From CAYQPF01 sp964419225 (GTDB taxonomy: Bacteria > Cloacimonadota > Cloacimonadia > Cloacimonadales > CAYQPF01): a stretch of 64,000 bases of DNA. Below the pieces are notes generated by a model. That model made no database searches. It was not told where the DNA came from and worked only from the letters and a program-made list of their open reading frames with translations. The stretch lies in NCBI GenBank assembly GCA_964419225.1, contig CAYQPF010000008.1, forward strand, positions 10,635-74,634. The letters are read 5' to 3'. The position numbers and the translations under genes are program-made. Below are positions 10,058-20,200 of this stretch, in pieces; position 1 is the stretch's first letter, and every line of letters begins with the position of its first letter.

Positions 10058-13000
10058 TTACTTCATCAGCAACATTTTCTTAATTTGTGTCTTTCCACCC
10101 GATGTTAATTTGGAGAAATAAACACCTGATGCTACTTTCTTATTGGAACTATTCTTGCCGTTCCAAACGACTTTATGTCCACCCATCGGCATGGTTTCAT
10201 TAAGCAGAGTCTTAACTTTCTGTCCTTTGATATTATAAATAGATAATTCAACTTTGCCTTCTGCAGGAATGCTGAAGGAAAGAGTTGTTTCAGGATTGAA
10301 AGGATTAGGATAATTCTGATTTAAGGTCATGATTGCTGCTGGTGGTACAACACCTAAATGTTCACCTGTCATGATTGACTTCAGAAGTGCCTGGGTATTT
10401 TCAGAATGCTGTTCCATTGATGGTGGGTTTAAATTACTCAACATCCCTTTTGCTTTTCCTGCAGATTCCAGGTAAGTGTCACCAATGTCAATTACTGCAT
10501 AACAGGAATCTTCATAAGTTGGATTGTTCATTAATATACTTTCATAGTAATTAATAGCTGAAGAGTAGTTTCCTGTATATCTGTGCATTCTTGCCTTAGT
10601 GTTGAGAAGTGCATTTTGAACTATTGGATTTGTATCTACAGCTAAACGGGCTTCAAGGTATGTGCCCATTTCTTCAAGATTGTCAGTGTTTTTATAACAA
10701 TTAAGAAGAGCAGATGCAGAAATAACCTGTTCTATTTCGATAGTATCTTCAACACATGACTTAAACAAAGGAATAGCTTCTGCATATTGTTTTTGCTCTA
10801 ATGCCTGACAAGCCTGCTGGAAAACAGTCATGTTTTTAGCAAAAGGTAATGTGTTAATTGCACTATCCCAAGGATCATATCTCATTAAAGTAACATTAGA
10901 GAACTTTGCTCTTAACCCTATTTCATCATTTGTTCCCCACCAGTTGTTTCTGCAGTTTATGTAAGGTACTCTACCGCCAAGGCCTATTTGAACATTGTAA
11001 GTACTATTGTCAGCAAAATTATTGTGATAATAATCCAGACCAGGAGAAGAAGAACTGATGTATAACCCGCTTGTATTTGAACTCATTGTATTTGTGCCAT
11101 TTCCAGAGGTGAGTCCAAACGCAGTAGTTGTGTTGTTATAGCAGGCACTGCCATAAGTATTGTTCAACATTTTGTTAGCAAAAATTCTTACATCTGTATT
11201 ATAGAGACTGATACCTATCCGATTATTAGTTAATAAATTATAACTGATTGTATTAGGTTCTCTACTCGCAATATACATACCAATATCAGCATTATTAATA
11301 TCTGTATAAGAAACAGTTGCTTTTGCTCCACTGGCAACATTAATTCCTGTCCAGAAGCTCTTGGTTGTTGTTGGACACATACCTGTGAATTTGATTCTGT
11401 TACTGCTTGTCCCGGGAGCATTTATTATACCAGCCACATTGATTCCATAGTTGCCTGCTACTCTTATTTCTACACCAGGTTTGATATTTATACGACTGGT
11501 TGCTGGAATCGTAATATTGCTTGTCATTATCGCATCATAACTCAGATCAAAAATTGTGGGTATTGTTGCAGGAATTGCTTGATAATATGACCCTGTGGCT
11601 CTGTTGTTGTTTTGAGACTGTGTCCATTCATCTGTATTTGACTTGGAAAGCGTATATACATATCCGTTGCCCGCTGCATCAACTATGAACAGATTTCTGG
11701 TATTTGTCCCTAAGGTACCTAAAGCAACATCCTGAATAGTTTCCCATATATTTAAACGCATGGGCATCTGCTCATTCTGTGTTTGGTTATAAAAATAAAC
11801 TCCACTATTTCTTACAGTAATAAAATACTGTTGAGTATCAGTTCCAATAGCTCCAATTGATTTTGGAACAAATCCTAAAAACAGATGAACTCCCCACATG
11901 GGATCATGATTATCTGTCATATACCTGATAAAATCACCATTCTCTTCATCCATGATGCGTTCGTAAACAGTACTCATTATTTCAACTCCAGGATTATCGT
12001 CACAATTAGCTGCTAACAAATACGGAGTAGGCATAGAACCACCAAAAATAATCTCTGACTCACCATATGACCATATTTCCTGTGCTGTTGTTGTTGAATA
12101 ATCATAACAATAGTCATGGTATATGGTTGTTGGATCATTGTCCGGTTGAATTATATGACTTCCACTAAAACCAAAGCCAACATAAATCCTGTTATAACCT
12201 AATACCTCTCCCTGTAAGTTTGGTTTTAAAAGAACAATATTCGTAATTTTTTTGTCATTTATTGTAATACTGGTTGGAGGTGCAATTGATGTTGCAGTAT
12301 TAGTTATTTGACCTGTTTGATTTGAATAATTGTAAGTATAATCAATTTTGTTCAAGTACAGGTAATCTGTTGTTTCATTTTGAGTCATTAAAACACCTTT
12401 CTTCTTATCATCAGTATCTACTTTGCCAACTGATAACAAGCTAAAAGGTACTTGACTCGGAATACTCAGATTAAAGTAAGCATATGTATTTGATGGTGTT
12501 AAAGCATACATAAATAAAGTTGTACTGGCTGTGAGAGATGGTTTTCCGCATCCAATAATCTCAAGTCTGCCATCGTTATTCACATCTTCAACTGAAATGG
12601 AATGCACTGTTAATGCATTTGCCTGAGTGGTTAACAAATTACCATTATAATCCCAAATGTAAAGTCCAACATTATTCACAAATGCAATTATTTCTAACTT
12701 TGAGTCACCTGTAATATTTGCAAAAACAGGTTTACATGTTATTTGATTCTCTTGCCCTGTTTGAATTTGTAGAAGAGTATTATTCTTATACAAATAAATT
12801 GACGAAAAATCGCTTAATGCGTTTGAAGCAAATGCCATATCATCTATTCCATTTAAATCAACATCACCAACAGTGATCTTACTTGAAGGTAAACTGTTTG
12901 TACTAAAAACAGGAACGGCTGCTGCCGGGTAAACGGGGATTGTAAAAGTTGTTGTTGTTGTTGGGTATCCAGGCACTGCAAGTGCTAAATCAAATGTTAC

Positions 13001-14698
13001 TTCACATGGTGTTGTAACATTAAAATTTATGCTGAATGCTGAATTGCTTAGTTGAGTTGAATACTGTCCAATACTGGGCCATGTTATACTATTAGTGTCG
13101 ATCAGCACATAGGGATTTGTACATGTAAGTGTTCCTGTTACAGTATTGTTTGTATTTATCCACCAGTTCTTCAAATCAATGGAAACCATTACTTCATGCT
13201 CTTCACATTCTACATATCCGGTACCATTACCCAAAATATCATCTACTACAACTGAGTTAATTCGAAGTGCCGGTTGTGTTATGATACTCTGATTTAACGC
13301 TTTTGCAAGGTTGAGTCTGCCTGCACCATAATTATTTGACGTAAGAGCAGTTCTTGATATGTCATCACATGTGCCGATTAGTCTTTGCATGATTTGATCA
13401 TTAGTCCAGGTCGGATATCTGCTTTTCATTACTCCCACAGCTCCTGCTACTAAAGGAGCAGACATTGAAGTTCCCATCATACGTCCATAATTATTGGATA
13501 CTCCGGGATACATAGAAAACAGAATATCCTGAGGAGTGGTTGACAAAATTTTTGCATTTGTATCTCCACCGGGAGCTGTAATGCTAACTTGTGAACCTGT
13601 ATTTGAATATGATGCTATCTGATCATTTGAATTTGAACTTGCTATGGGATAGACACCCAAAAAACATGCCGGATATTTTGGTGATGAATCCAAACTGTTT
13701 CCGTTATTACCGGCGGAAGCAATAAATACAGGAGCTGGAGTCACTGTGTCTTCATTGATAGACGTGATGATATCCTGAAAAGCCTGACTGTAAGAACCGC
13801 TACCAAAGCTCATGCTGATTACATTTGCTCCATACAAATCTGCAAACTCAATACCATGTAAGACCAATGAAGTAAATGTTTCGGAATCTGCTCCACCTTC
13901 GTGAAATACTTTGATACTCATAATTTTGCAACCATTGTTCGGAGCATATCCGCCGGCAATGCCTGCAACGCCTGTTGAATTATTGATCATACCTGCCGCT
14001 ATTCCGGCACAATGTGTTCCATGTCCCATATGATCCTGGGGAAGCATAATACTTTCATTTCCAACATTCAAAAGTGCTTTAATTACATTGAAACCATAAT
14101 ATTCCTGCCCGTCAATAGTTTGATGCCAAATATTATTCACAAGATCAGGATGGGGTGTATTGGGATATAAAAAATTGCCATAATAAACTGTGCCTAAATC
14201 TACTCCACTGTCTAAAATTGCTATTATTTTGGATGGGCTGCCATAACAAGTGGGATTCTGTGCTGGTGGTAAGTTAACTAATAATTCATTAAATCCAGTT
14301 TTAGACATATTCCAGACTTCGTTTGCATAGGTATCATTTGTATTGATGGCATCCATTGTATAAATGAAATCCGGCTCGGCATAAACCATTTCTGTACTTT
14401 TTCCAAATTCCGTAACTATTGCATTTACACTTTCTGTTGTATCAAATTCTACAAAATAACGGTATTTGTTAGATTGTCCAGGATTTTGACTGAAATACCT
14501 TGTAATTTTACTAATTTTAAAATCTTGAGATATAGCGTTAAACCAAGCTTTATTTGTTGTGATAGGTGAAACAGGATTTGTTACAGTTATTGCTGATGTT
14601 GTTCTGATGATGGCTCTGCCTTTAGCAAAAGTCAAAGCCTGAAAACATACTATATTCGCCAATAGCATCATTAGTGCTAAAAATAAGTGCTTTTTCAT
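10058..14698 (-). CDS. Secreted subtilisin-like (S8) protease with FG-GAP-like repeats, beta-helix, TPR-like region and T9SS sorting domain
   Basis: A 1546-residue exported protease. Signal peptide at about 1-22; propeptide-like region to about 130; S8 catalytic triad Asp163 (ILDSGVD), His226 (GHGTHCAG) and Ser411 (GTSMSAPLVAG). FG-GAP-like calcium repeats follow (DVDLNGIDD, EDVNNDGRLEI). A right-handed beta-helix-like region rich in Asn lies at about 1080-1290, then a helical TPR-like stretch at about 1330-1450. The C-terminal T9SS type-A sorting domain (about 1465-1546) has the textbook NYPNPFNPETTLSF opening and MLLMK end. ATG 14698 begins 1 nt after the stop of the upstream secreted gene, whose end supplies the GAGG ribosome site, so the two are probably translationally coupled. 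Confidence 0.92.
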   Translation of the reverse strand: MKKHLFLALMMLLANIVCFQALTFAKGRAIIRTTSAITVTNPVSPITTNKAWFNAISQDFKISKITRYFSQNPGQSNKYRYFVEFDTTESVNAIVTEFGKSTEMVYAEPDFIYTMDAINTNDTYANEVWNMSKTGFNELLVNLPPAQNPTCYGSPSKIIAILDSGVDLGTVYYGNFLYPNTPHPDLVNNIWHQTIDGQEYYGFNVIKALLNVGNESIMLPQDHMGHGTHCAGIAAGMINNSTGVAGIAGGYAPNNGCKIMSIKVFHEGGADSETFTSLVLHGIEFADLYGANVISMSFGSGSYSQAFQDIITSINEDTVTPAPVFIASAGNNGNSLDSSPKYPACFLGVYPIASSNSNDQIASYSNTGSQVSITAPGGDTNAKILSTTPQDILFSMYPGVSNNYGRMMGTSMSAPLVAGAVGVMKSRYPTWTNDQIMQRLIGTCDDISRTALTSNNYGAGRLNLAKALNQSIITQPALRINSVVVDDILGNGTGYVECEEHEVMVSIDLKNWWINTNNTVTGTLTCTNPYVLIDTNSITWPSIGQYSTQLSNSAFSINFNVTTPCEVTFDLALAVPGYPTTTTTFTIPVYPAAAVPVFSTNSLPSSKITVGDVDLNGIDDMAFASNALSDFSSIYLYKNNTLLQIQTGQENQITCKPVFANITGDSKLEIIAFVNNVGLYIWDYNGNLLTTQANALTVHSISVEDVNNDGRLEIIGCGKPSLTASTTLFMYALTPSNTYAYFNLSIPSQVPFSLLSVGKVDTDDKKKGVLMTQNETTDYLYLNKIDYTYNYSNQTGQITNTATSIAPPTSITINDKKITNIVLLKPNLQGEVLGYNRIYVGFGFSGSHIIQPDNDPTTIYHDYCYDYSTTTAQEIWSYGESEIIFGGSMPTPYLLAANCDDNPGVEIMSTVYERIMDEENGDFIRYMTDNHDPMWGVHLFLGFVPKSIGAIGTDTQQYFITVRNSGVYFYNQTQNEQMPMRLNIWETIQDVALGTLGTNTRNLFIVDAAGNGYVYTLSKSNTDEWTQSQNNNRATGSYYQAIPATIPTIFDLSYDAIMTSNITIPATSRINIKPGVEIRVAGNYGINVAGIINAPGTSSNRIKFTGMCPTTTKSFWTGINVASGAKATVSYTDINNADIGMYIASREPNTISYNLLTNNRIGISLYNTDVRIFANKMLNNTYGSACYNNTTTAFGLTSGNGTNTMSSNTSGLYISSSSPGLDYYHNNFADNSTYNVQIGLGGRVPYINCRNNWWGTNDEIGLRAKFSNVTLMRYDPWDSAINTLPFAKNMTVFQQACQALEQKQYAEAIPLFKSCVEDTIEIEQVISASALLNCYKNTDNLEEMGTYLEARLAVDTNPIVQNALLNTKARMHRYTGNYSSAINYYESILMNNPTYEDSCYAVIDIGDTYLESAGKAKGMLSNLNPPSMEQHSENTQALLKSIMTGEHLGVVPPAAIMTLNQNYPNPFNPETTLSFSIPAEGKVELSIYNIKGQKVKTLLNETMPMGGHKVVWNGKNSSNKKVASGVYFSKLTSGGKTQIKKMLLMK

Positions 14699-14699
14699 A

Positions 14700-15671
14700 T
14701 TACCTCATTAAGGTTATTTTTTTGATTATTTCTTTTTCTTTTGTTTTAACTTTCAGTAAATATATTCCTGAAGTTAAATTTTTACAATCTACCTTATATT
14801 CAAATTTACTTACTCTTTGAATATTGGCATTATTTACCCGTTGTCCCTTCATGTTGTATAATTGGATTTCTTTTCCGGAATCTCCGGATGATTTGGAGAA
14901 AACTATGTTCCCTGCTTCCCGCAGTGGATTGGGGCTGATGGTGAAGTCTAATTCAGGTTCCTCTACATTATCTGCTGTACCTTGTTTTGCCTGCCAGGTG
15001 AGTAGAAGATAGGGAGATTCCGGGCTATATACAGAATTATGAGTCAATGTTTCATATATGTCAACATAATCTGCTAATTCATCATCATCGGTATTTACAG
15101 GAAATCTAAGTCTGTATTGAGAAAAATTCCTGTTATTATCAAGATCTTCCTGATAGTTATTCAATACTTCCAGACTCTTTCTGTGATAGGATAATGTATC
15201 AAAAATAGAGCCAATATTTTCTTGAAACGAAGTTCCGTTAAAATCAGTATAATCGAAAGTGTTTCCCATATTCACATGATCAACAATTAAGGGATAATCA
15301 TAGACCAGATTCCCTGTTTCCCAGGTTGGCCATACATTGTTAGTGTCGTTTCCACATGAACCCCATAAACAGATACTAAGTTTAGCAGATGTCAACTCAA
15401 ACTCAGAACCATGATCTACTACAGGAAAAGACATGTATGCTCTTGAATAAGTCCATGTCCAATAAATTGGGTTGTATGCATCTCCAATACTCCATATAGA
15501 TCCAGAATGAGCTACTTGATAAAAGACTTGATAAGCATCAAAATCCATATAATAGACTATCATTCCGCTTAAATTATCAACACTTCTTAGAGTGTCTATG
15601 ATTACTTCTTCTCGGGCTTGAATTATTGTTACTGCCATCAGCAAGATCATTATTAATACAGTTATTTTCAT
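14700..15671 (-). CDS. Secreted protein with T9SS sorting domain, function unknown
   Basis: A 323-residue protein with a signal peptide (about 1-19, MKITVLIMILLMAVTIIQA) and a C-terminal T9SS type-A sorting domain (about 240-323: FTISPNPLREAGNIVFSKS through IKKITLMR). The middle is beta-rich with Trp and Tyr, and I recognise no catalytic family; DNRT- or DUF-type carbohydrate or adhesion folds are possible. ATG 15671 follows GGAGG. It is the first gene of a two-gene operon with the 1546-aa subtilase and is preceded by copy A of the leader cassette described at 15710-16078. Confidence 0.85.
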   Translation of the reverse strand: MKITVLIMILLMAVTIIQAREEVIIDTLRSVDNLSGMIVYYMDFDAYQVFYQVAHSGSIWSIGDAYNPIYWTWTYSRAYMSFPVVDHGSEFELTSAKLSICLWGSCGNDTNNVWPTWETGNLVYDYPLIVDHVNMGNTFDYTDFNGTSFQENIGSIFDTLSYHRKSLEVLNNYQEDLDNNRNFSQYRLRFPVNTDDDELADYVDIYETLTHNSVYSPESPYLLLTWQAKQGTADNVEEPELDFTISPNPLREAGNIVFSKSSGDSGKEIQLYNMKGQRVNNANIQRVSKFEYKVDCKNLTSGIYLLKVKTKEKEIIKKITLMR

Positions 15672-15709
15672 TTTTCCTCCAAATATTTTTATTTCAATTA
15701 CTTACTTAC

Positions 15710-15733
15710 TTATCCATAATCAATCATTTTCAT
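15710..15733 (-). CDS. Putative 7-residue leader ORF MKMIDYG (cassette copy A)
   Basis: A short ORF with a perfect AAGGAGG ribosome site five bases before its ATG. It encodes MKMIDYG then TAA, and stops 38 nt before the start of the secreted-protein gene. The cognate ORF in copy B (38262-38285) encodes MIKIDYG then TAG, so the start, reading frame, length and last four residues are kept although the stop codon and two codons differ. A regulatory leader peptide or translation-coupling device is inferred. Confidence 0.45.
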   Translation of the reverse strand: MKMIDYG

Positions 15734-16014
15734 GACAGCCTCCTTGGCAAGAAAAGAATTTTAAAAGATAACAGATAAAAGATAATAGATAATTTGAGTG
15801 TATTATATTCAATAAGAGTTTTATATTTGTTTGAGTGATTCGTATGTAGGCGTAATGTGCTGCAGTGTAAAAACTTAAATGTAAACGGGAAGGGGGAAGG
15901 TAAAGGAAACAGGATTGAGGAATTTGGATTGAGGATTAAGTAAGAGTTCCGGAATGTGGACAGAATAATACTGCTCTCAGCAGATGGCATTACATAGCCA
16001 CAATAATCCTTCAT
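15730..16014 (-). CDS. Putative small leader protein, MKDYCGYVMPSAESSI family (copy A)
   Basis: A 94-residue ORF with GGAG eight bases before its ATG. Its first 16 residues (MKDYCGYVMPSAESSI) are identical to the 67-residue ORF at 38062-38265, and the three nucleotide differences in that block are third-position synonymous changes in Pro, Ser and Ala codons. Beyond it the two share a loose FRN, a hydrophobic Leu/Ser/Ile-rich middle and a C-terminal LFLPRR. The middle is length-variable and partly made of intergenic repeat sequence, so only the ends may be selected. No known family recognised. It could also be a decayed remnant gene. Confidence 0.45.
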   Translation of the reverse strand: MKDYCGYVMPSAESSIILSTFRNSYLILNPNSSILFPLPSPFPFTFKFLHCSTLRLHTNHSNKYKTLIEYNTLKLSIIFYLLSFKILFLPRRLS

Positions 16015-16048
16015 ATACTTTGCTCCAAAATTCTTTTTCGATGATGCA

Positions 16049-16078
16049 ACATTGCCAAAGTTTAATTTTATTAGTCAA
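16049..16078 (-). promoter_or_regulatory. Conserved TTGACTA promoter-like box of leader cassette A
   Basis: TTGACTA (16072-16078) is followed by exactly 23 variable bases, then a conserved block starting TGCATCATCG. Copy B has the same box and the same 23-base spacing, and the distance from TGCATC to the small-ORF ATG is 34 nt in both. Conservation of the box and spacing with variable filler is what a promoter leaves; the -10 element is not obvious in copy A. Confidence 0.45.
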
Positions 16079-16574
16079 GTTAAATTATGGAAAATATTAT
16101 TCATGTACATTTTAGTAATAGTTAAATGGCTATAGAATAAGTTTTTACAATATGAAAAAATTCTTGTAATTGCTTAAAAATGAATGGTGAATATAGTAAA
16201 TGATAAAGTAGGATATTCATAAACATTGTAATACAATGAGTTAACTTATTATTTGTCTAATCATATTGAACAGAAAGAAATGCATAAGTACAAAGTCTAA
16301 AATGCTTTAAGTCTTTATTTATCTGTATTATGCGATACTATCTTCTTTTTGTACTTTGCTAAAACAATAGAAATGTAACCAGTACAAATAACAAAGTGAA
16401 AGTTGTAAACATTCAGGCATTAACATATAAAGTTGATTATCACTATTATTTGCTTTGATTTAGACACAATTAATCACAAGTAAAATGATAAATCCCAGCT
16501 AGTTACCCATGAAAATTATCTGAAAACAGGCCAAAAGTTGAATATTTTGGCAGATTATTTGTAATTACTCAGGT
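16079..16574. other. AT-rich intergenic DNA, nothing recognised
   Basis: About 500 bp of very AT-rich sequence between leader cassette A and the repeats near 16575. I see no credible ORF, tRNA, strong hairpin or family repeat in it. Confidence 0.6.
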
Positions 16575-16772
16575 GAGATCTTTAGCTACAAGAAGCACAA
16601 AATTCCCCAAAAAGTAGAAATAGTATTTGAGAATTTTCGAGATTTGTTCTTAATCTTGTGCTTTATGTACCTTTTGTGGCAGTTAAGAAGAGTCTTACCA
16701 CGAATTTTGCGAATTGAACCAATTAAGAGGGGAGAGATCTTTAGCCACAAGAAGCACAAAATTCCCAAAAAG
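16575..16772. repeat. Direct repeat pair plus inverted relative (CACAAGAAGCACAAAATTCC family)
   Basis: Two direct copies of a roughly 39-bp unit lie at 16575-16614 and 16734-16772 (GAGATCTTTAGCYACAAGAAG then CACAAAATTCCC and AAAAAG), differing at two or three places. Between them, near 16652-16685, a related phrase runs on the opposite strand (CTTGTGCTTTATGTACCTTT then TGTGGC). A similar TTGTGCCTTTTGTGGC phrase lies inside the MITE-like element near 51885. Confidence 0.7.
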
Positions 16773-16937
16773 AGAAGTGGAATTAGTGATTTATAAAGCT
16801 TCAAAAGTTAAAAAAGAGTATGAAAAGAAGACGAAAAGCAACTTTAAGAGTTTTAACTTAGTGTTTTTAGACTTGATTCATTAATTAGCTTCTGCCTTTT
16901 GAACCGACGAGACGTCAGTTATTCCCGGCATGGTTCT

Positions 16938-17178
16938 ACTTTGGGCAGACGTGGGAGTCTGCCCCTACAAATCCCCTGACACCTGGCACCTTTCTCTTGT
17001 CCGTGTAAGTCCGTGTAAGTCTCCGTGTAAGTCCGTGTTCCCGAAAGTATTTTCACTTCCCAATTCTCAACTTTCAACTCTCAACTCTCAATTCCCCCAA
17101 CTCCCCTCTCGTCCATACAGTCCATTGAGTCCATATAGTCCATATCAGTCCATTCACACCATTCACCATTAACCACTC
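16938..17178 (+). repeat. Intergenic repeat mosaic upstream of the first hybrid kinase
   Basis: It contains a perfect hairpin GGGCAGAC / GTCTGCCC (16943-16964), a run of GTCCGTGTAA units (16998-17040), AACTCTCA heptamers (17061-17092), GTCCATATA-type units (17107-17155) and CATTAACCA (17157-17178). All phrases are in the pyrimidine-rich orientation and recur in the gaps at 9559, 58319, 60130 and 61682. Confidence 0.8.
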
Positions 17179-17271
17179 ACCCCCCCCCTCACATATTTCT
17201 CTTGACTTTTAATAACCCGGATCTTAATTTATGTCTTTTATAATGTATGTTATGAAGATGAGAGGTGAATT

Positions 17272-20200
17272 GTGCAAAATGAGACCCGAAAATTAATTTT
17301 ACTGGTTGAAGATGAAATGATTACCGCGATGACAATCGAAAAAAATCTCAACACATTCGGATACGGTGTTCTTACTGCAAACTCAGGCGAAAATGCTCTT
17401 AAAATGATCCAAATTCTTCCTGAAATAAATTTAATTCTGATGGATATAGACCTTGGAACCGGAATTGATGGAACTGAAGCTGCGAAGCAAATTCTAAAAA
17501 TCAGGAATTTGCCCATCGTGTTTTTAACCTCTCATGCAGAAAAAGAATATGTAGAAAAAGTGAAAGAAATCTCCCGCTATGGCTATGTGATCAAGAATTC
17601 GGGTGATTTTGTCTTACAATCATCTCTGGAAATGGCTTTTGCCCTATTTGAAGCAAACCAAAGCACCTTAAATGAACTGCAGGAACGCAGGAAAATAGAA
17701 CAGGAATTAAGAAGTAGCGAGGAAAAGTACCGGTTATTTATTGAGAACTCCAGCGATGTGGTTTTTTGCGTGAACGAAAAGGGAGAGTATCAGTTTACAA
17801 ACAAGGTTTTTGCCAATGCTTTCGGGAAGACTCCCGATTATTTTGTTGGGAAAACATTTTGGGATATTTATCCTCAGGCAGAAGCAGATCATCGTCAGGC
17901 AGCAAGTAAACGGGTTTTTGAAACGGGGGAAACTCAGTCCGTGGAAGTCTCTGTACCTTTACCCGACAGAACTCTTTATTTCTTGGCAAAAGCAAATCCA
18001 ATTTTTAATCAAGAAGGTAAAGTCATCTTAAATTTGACCTTTGCCACTGATATTACAGAACGCAAAGTAGCTGAGGAAAAACTAAGATTAAGAGAATCTT
18101 ATTTAACTGCCATCATTGAGAATCAACCCGGTTTAGTATGGCTGAAAGATTTAGAAGGGAGATTCCTGGCTGTAAATAAATCCTTTGCTTTATCCTGTGG
18201 GAAAACTCTGCAGGAAGAGGTTGTCGGAAAAACTGATTTCGATTTTTGGCCGGTTGACTTAGCGGAAAAGTACAGAAAGGATGATGCCGAAGTCATTAGA
18301 AGCAAGGCAGCTATTCATGTAGAAGAAGATATTCCCAAAAAGGGACATTCAAAATCGTTTGAGACTTTTAAAATGCCGATTCTTAATGAAGAAGGACAAG
18401 TTATCGGAACAACTGGTTTTGCTCATGATATTACCGCCCGAAAAATAGCTGAAGCAGATCTAATAAACAGTGAAGAACAGTTATCCTTTGTTCTGGATGC
18501 AACCAACGACGGAATCTATGACTGGAATATTGGTCGAAATTATGTATATTTCAGCCCACGTTACTACCAGATGCTGGGTTATGAACCTAATGAATTTGAA
18601 CCTTCTTATGAGTCCTGGAAGAATTTGCTTCATCCTGACGATCTGTCAGACAGTGAACAAGCTCTGTTCAAAGCTATTGAGAACAAGTATGCTTATAATG
18701 TCGAATTCCGACTCAAAACTAAGAGTGGTGACTGGAAGTGGATAAATGGGCGTGGAAAAGTAATGGAATATGATGAAAATGATAAACCTTTGCGAATAAT
18801 TGGAACTCATGTTGATATTAATGAAAGAAAGAAAGCGGAAAAGCAAATACAAGAAATAATTGATTATAATCCTATGTCCATTCAATTGGTTGATTTGGAA
18901 GGATACACTCTGATGATTAATTCAGCACATACAAAGCTTTTTGGTGCTGTTCCTCCTCTGGATTATACACTTTTTCATGATAAACAGTTAGATGATCAAG
19001 GTTTTAGAGAATTGATGGATCGTGCTATGACAGGAAAAATAACATATTTTCCTGATTTCATATATAATGCTCATCAGGTGAATCCCGATTTCCCGGATCA
19101 GCCGGTTTGGATAAGAATGGTTATTTTTCCCATTTTCGGAGATGACGGAAAGCCCGAACGCTATGTAGTTATGCACGAAGATATTTCTGAACAAAAAGCT
19201 GCCAAAGAAAAACTTTTTGCCGAAAAGGAAAGACTGGCAGTAACTTTGAGAAGTATCGGCGACGGCGTCATCACAACAGACACAAAAGGTAATGTCGTAT
19301 TGTTGAATAAAGTAGCGGAAATGCTCACAGGCTGGACATCCTCAGAAGCTACGGGTAAACCTTTGTCCACAGTTTTCAATATTATTAACGAAACATCCCG
19401 TCTGACCTGCGAAAATCCGGCGGATAAAGTGCTCCAGACAGGGTTGATCGTTGAATTGGCCAATCATACACTTTTAGTGTCTAAAGACGGTTCAGAACGG
19501 ATCATTGCCGATAGTGCTGCACCTATCAAAAATGCAAACAGTGAAACGATCGGCGTGGTATTAGTATTCAGGGATATGACAGAGAAACAGAAACTCATCG
19601 AAGCTTCCCAAAATAATCAAAAACTCGAATCTGTCGGCATGTTGGCTGGCGGTATTGCCCATGATTTCAACAACTTACTGGGAGGAATTTACAGTTACAT
19701 AGATCTGGCAGTTGTAGAATCCAAAGAAACTCCTATTTCCAATTACTTATCACATGCTATGAATACAATAGATCGTGCCAGAGGCCTGACTCAGCAGTTA
19801 CTCACTTTTTCTAAAGGCGGAGAACCCATAATGAGCAAGGGGAATCTTTTCCCGGCAATTCAGGACAATGTAAAATTTGCTCTAAGCGGTTCGAACGTAT
19901 CAACCACATTTGAAATTCAGGATGGTCTGTGGCAATGTGAATTTGATAAGAACCAGATAGGTCAGGTTATCGACAATCTGATCAGAAACGCTCAGCAGGC
20001 AATGCCTTTAGGTGGAAATGTCTTGGTTTCTGCAAAGAATATTATACTGAATGCAGGAAGCAACAGTATTCTTCCAGAAGGCAATTATGTGGAATTAACT
20101 ATTAAGGATAAAGGAATGGGAATACCGAAGGAAATGCTTCCCCGCATCTTTGATCCTTTCTTTACAACAAAATCACAGGGGCATGGTTTGGGTCTGACTA

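Noticed and set aside
15710..16078. Known riboswitch (cobalamin, TPP, SAM, c-di-GMP, purine) in the leader cassette
   Set aside because: None of the conserved cores of those classes is present, and the possible short hairpins do not covary between the two copies.
16079..16574. tRNA or other stable RNA in the AT-rich gap
   Set aside because: No T-loop-like GTTCRANNC context with matching stems was found.
16586..16804. Minus-strand ORF of 72 residues
   Set aside because: It is made of the two direct repeat copies and the inverted phrase between them.
16930..17172. Plus-strand ORF of 80 residues
   Set aside because: Made of GTCCGTGTAA, AACTCTC and GTCCATA repeats.
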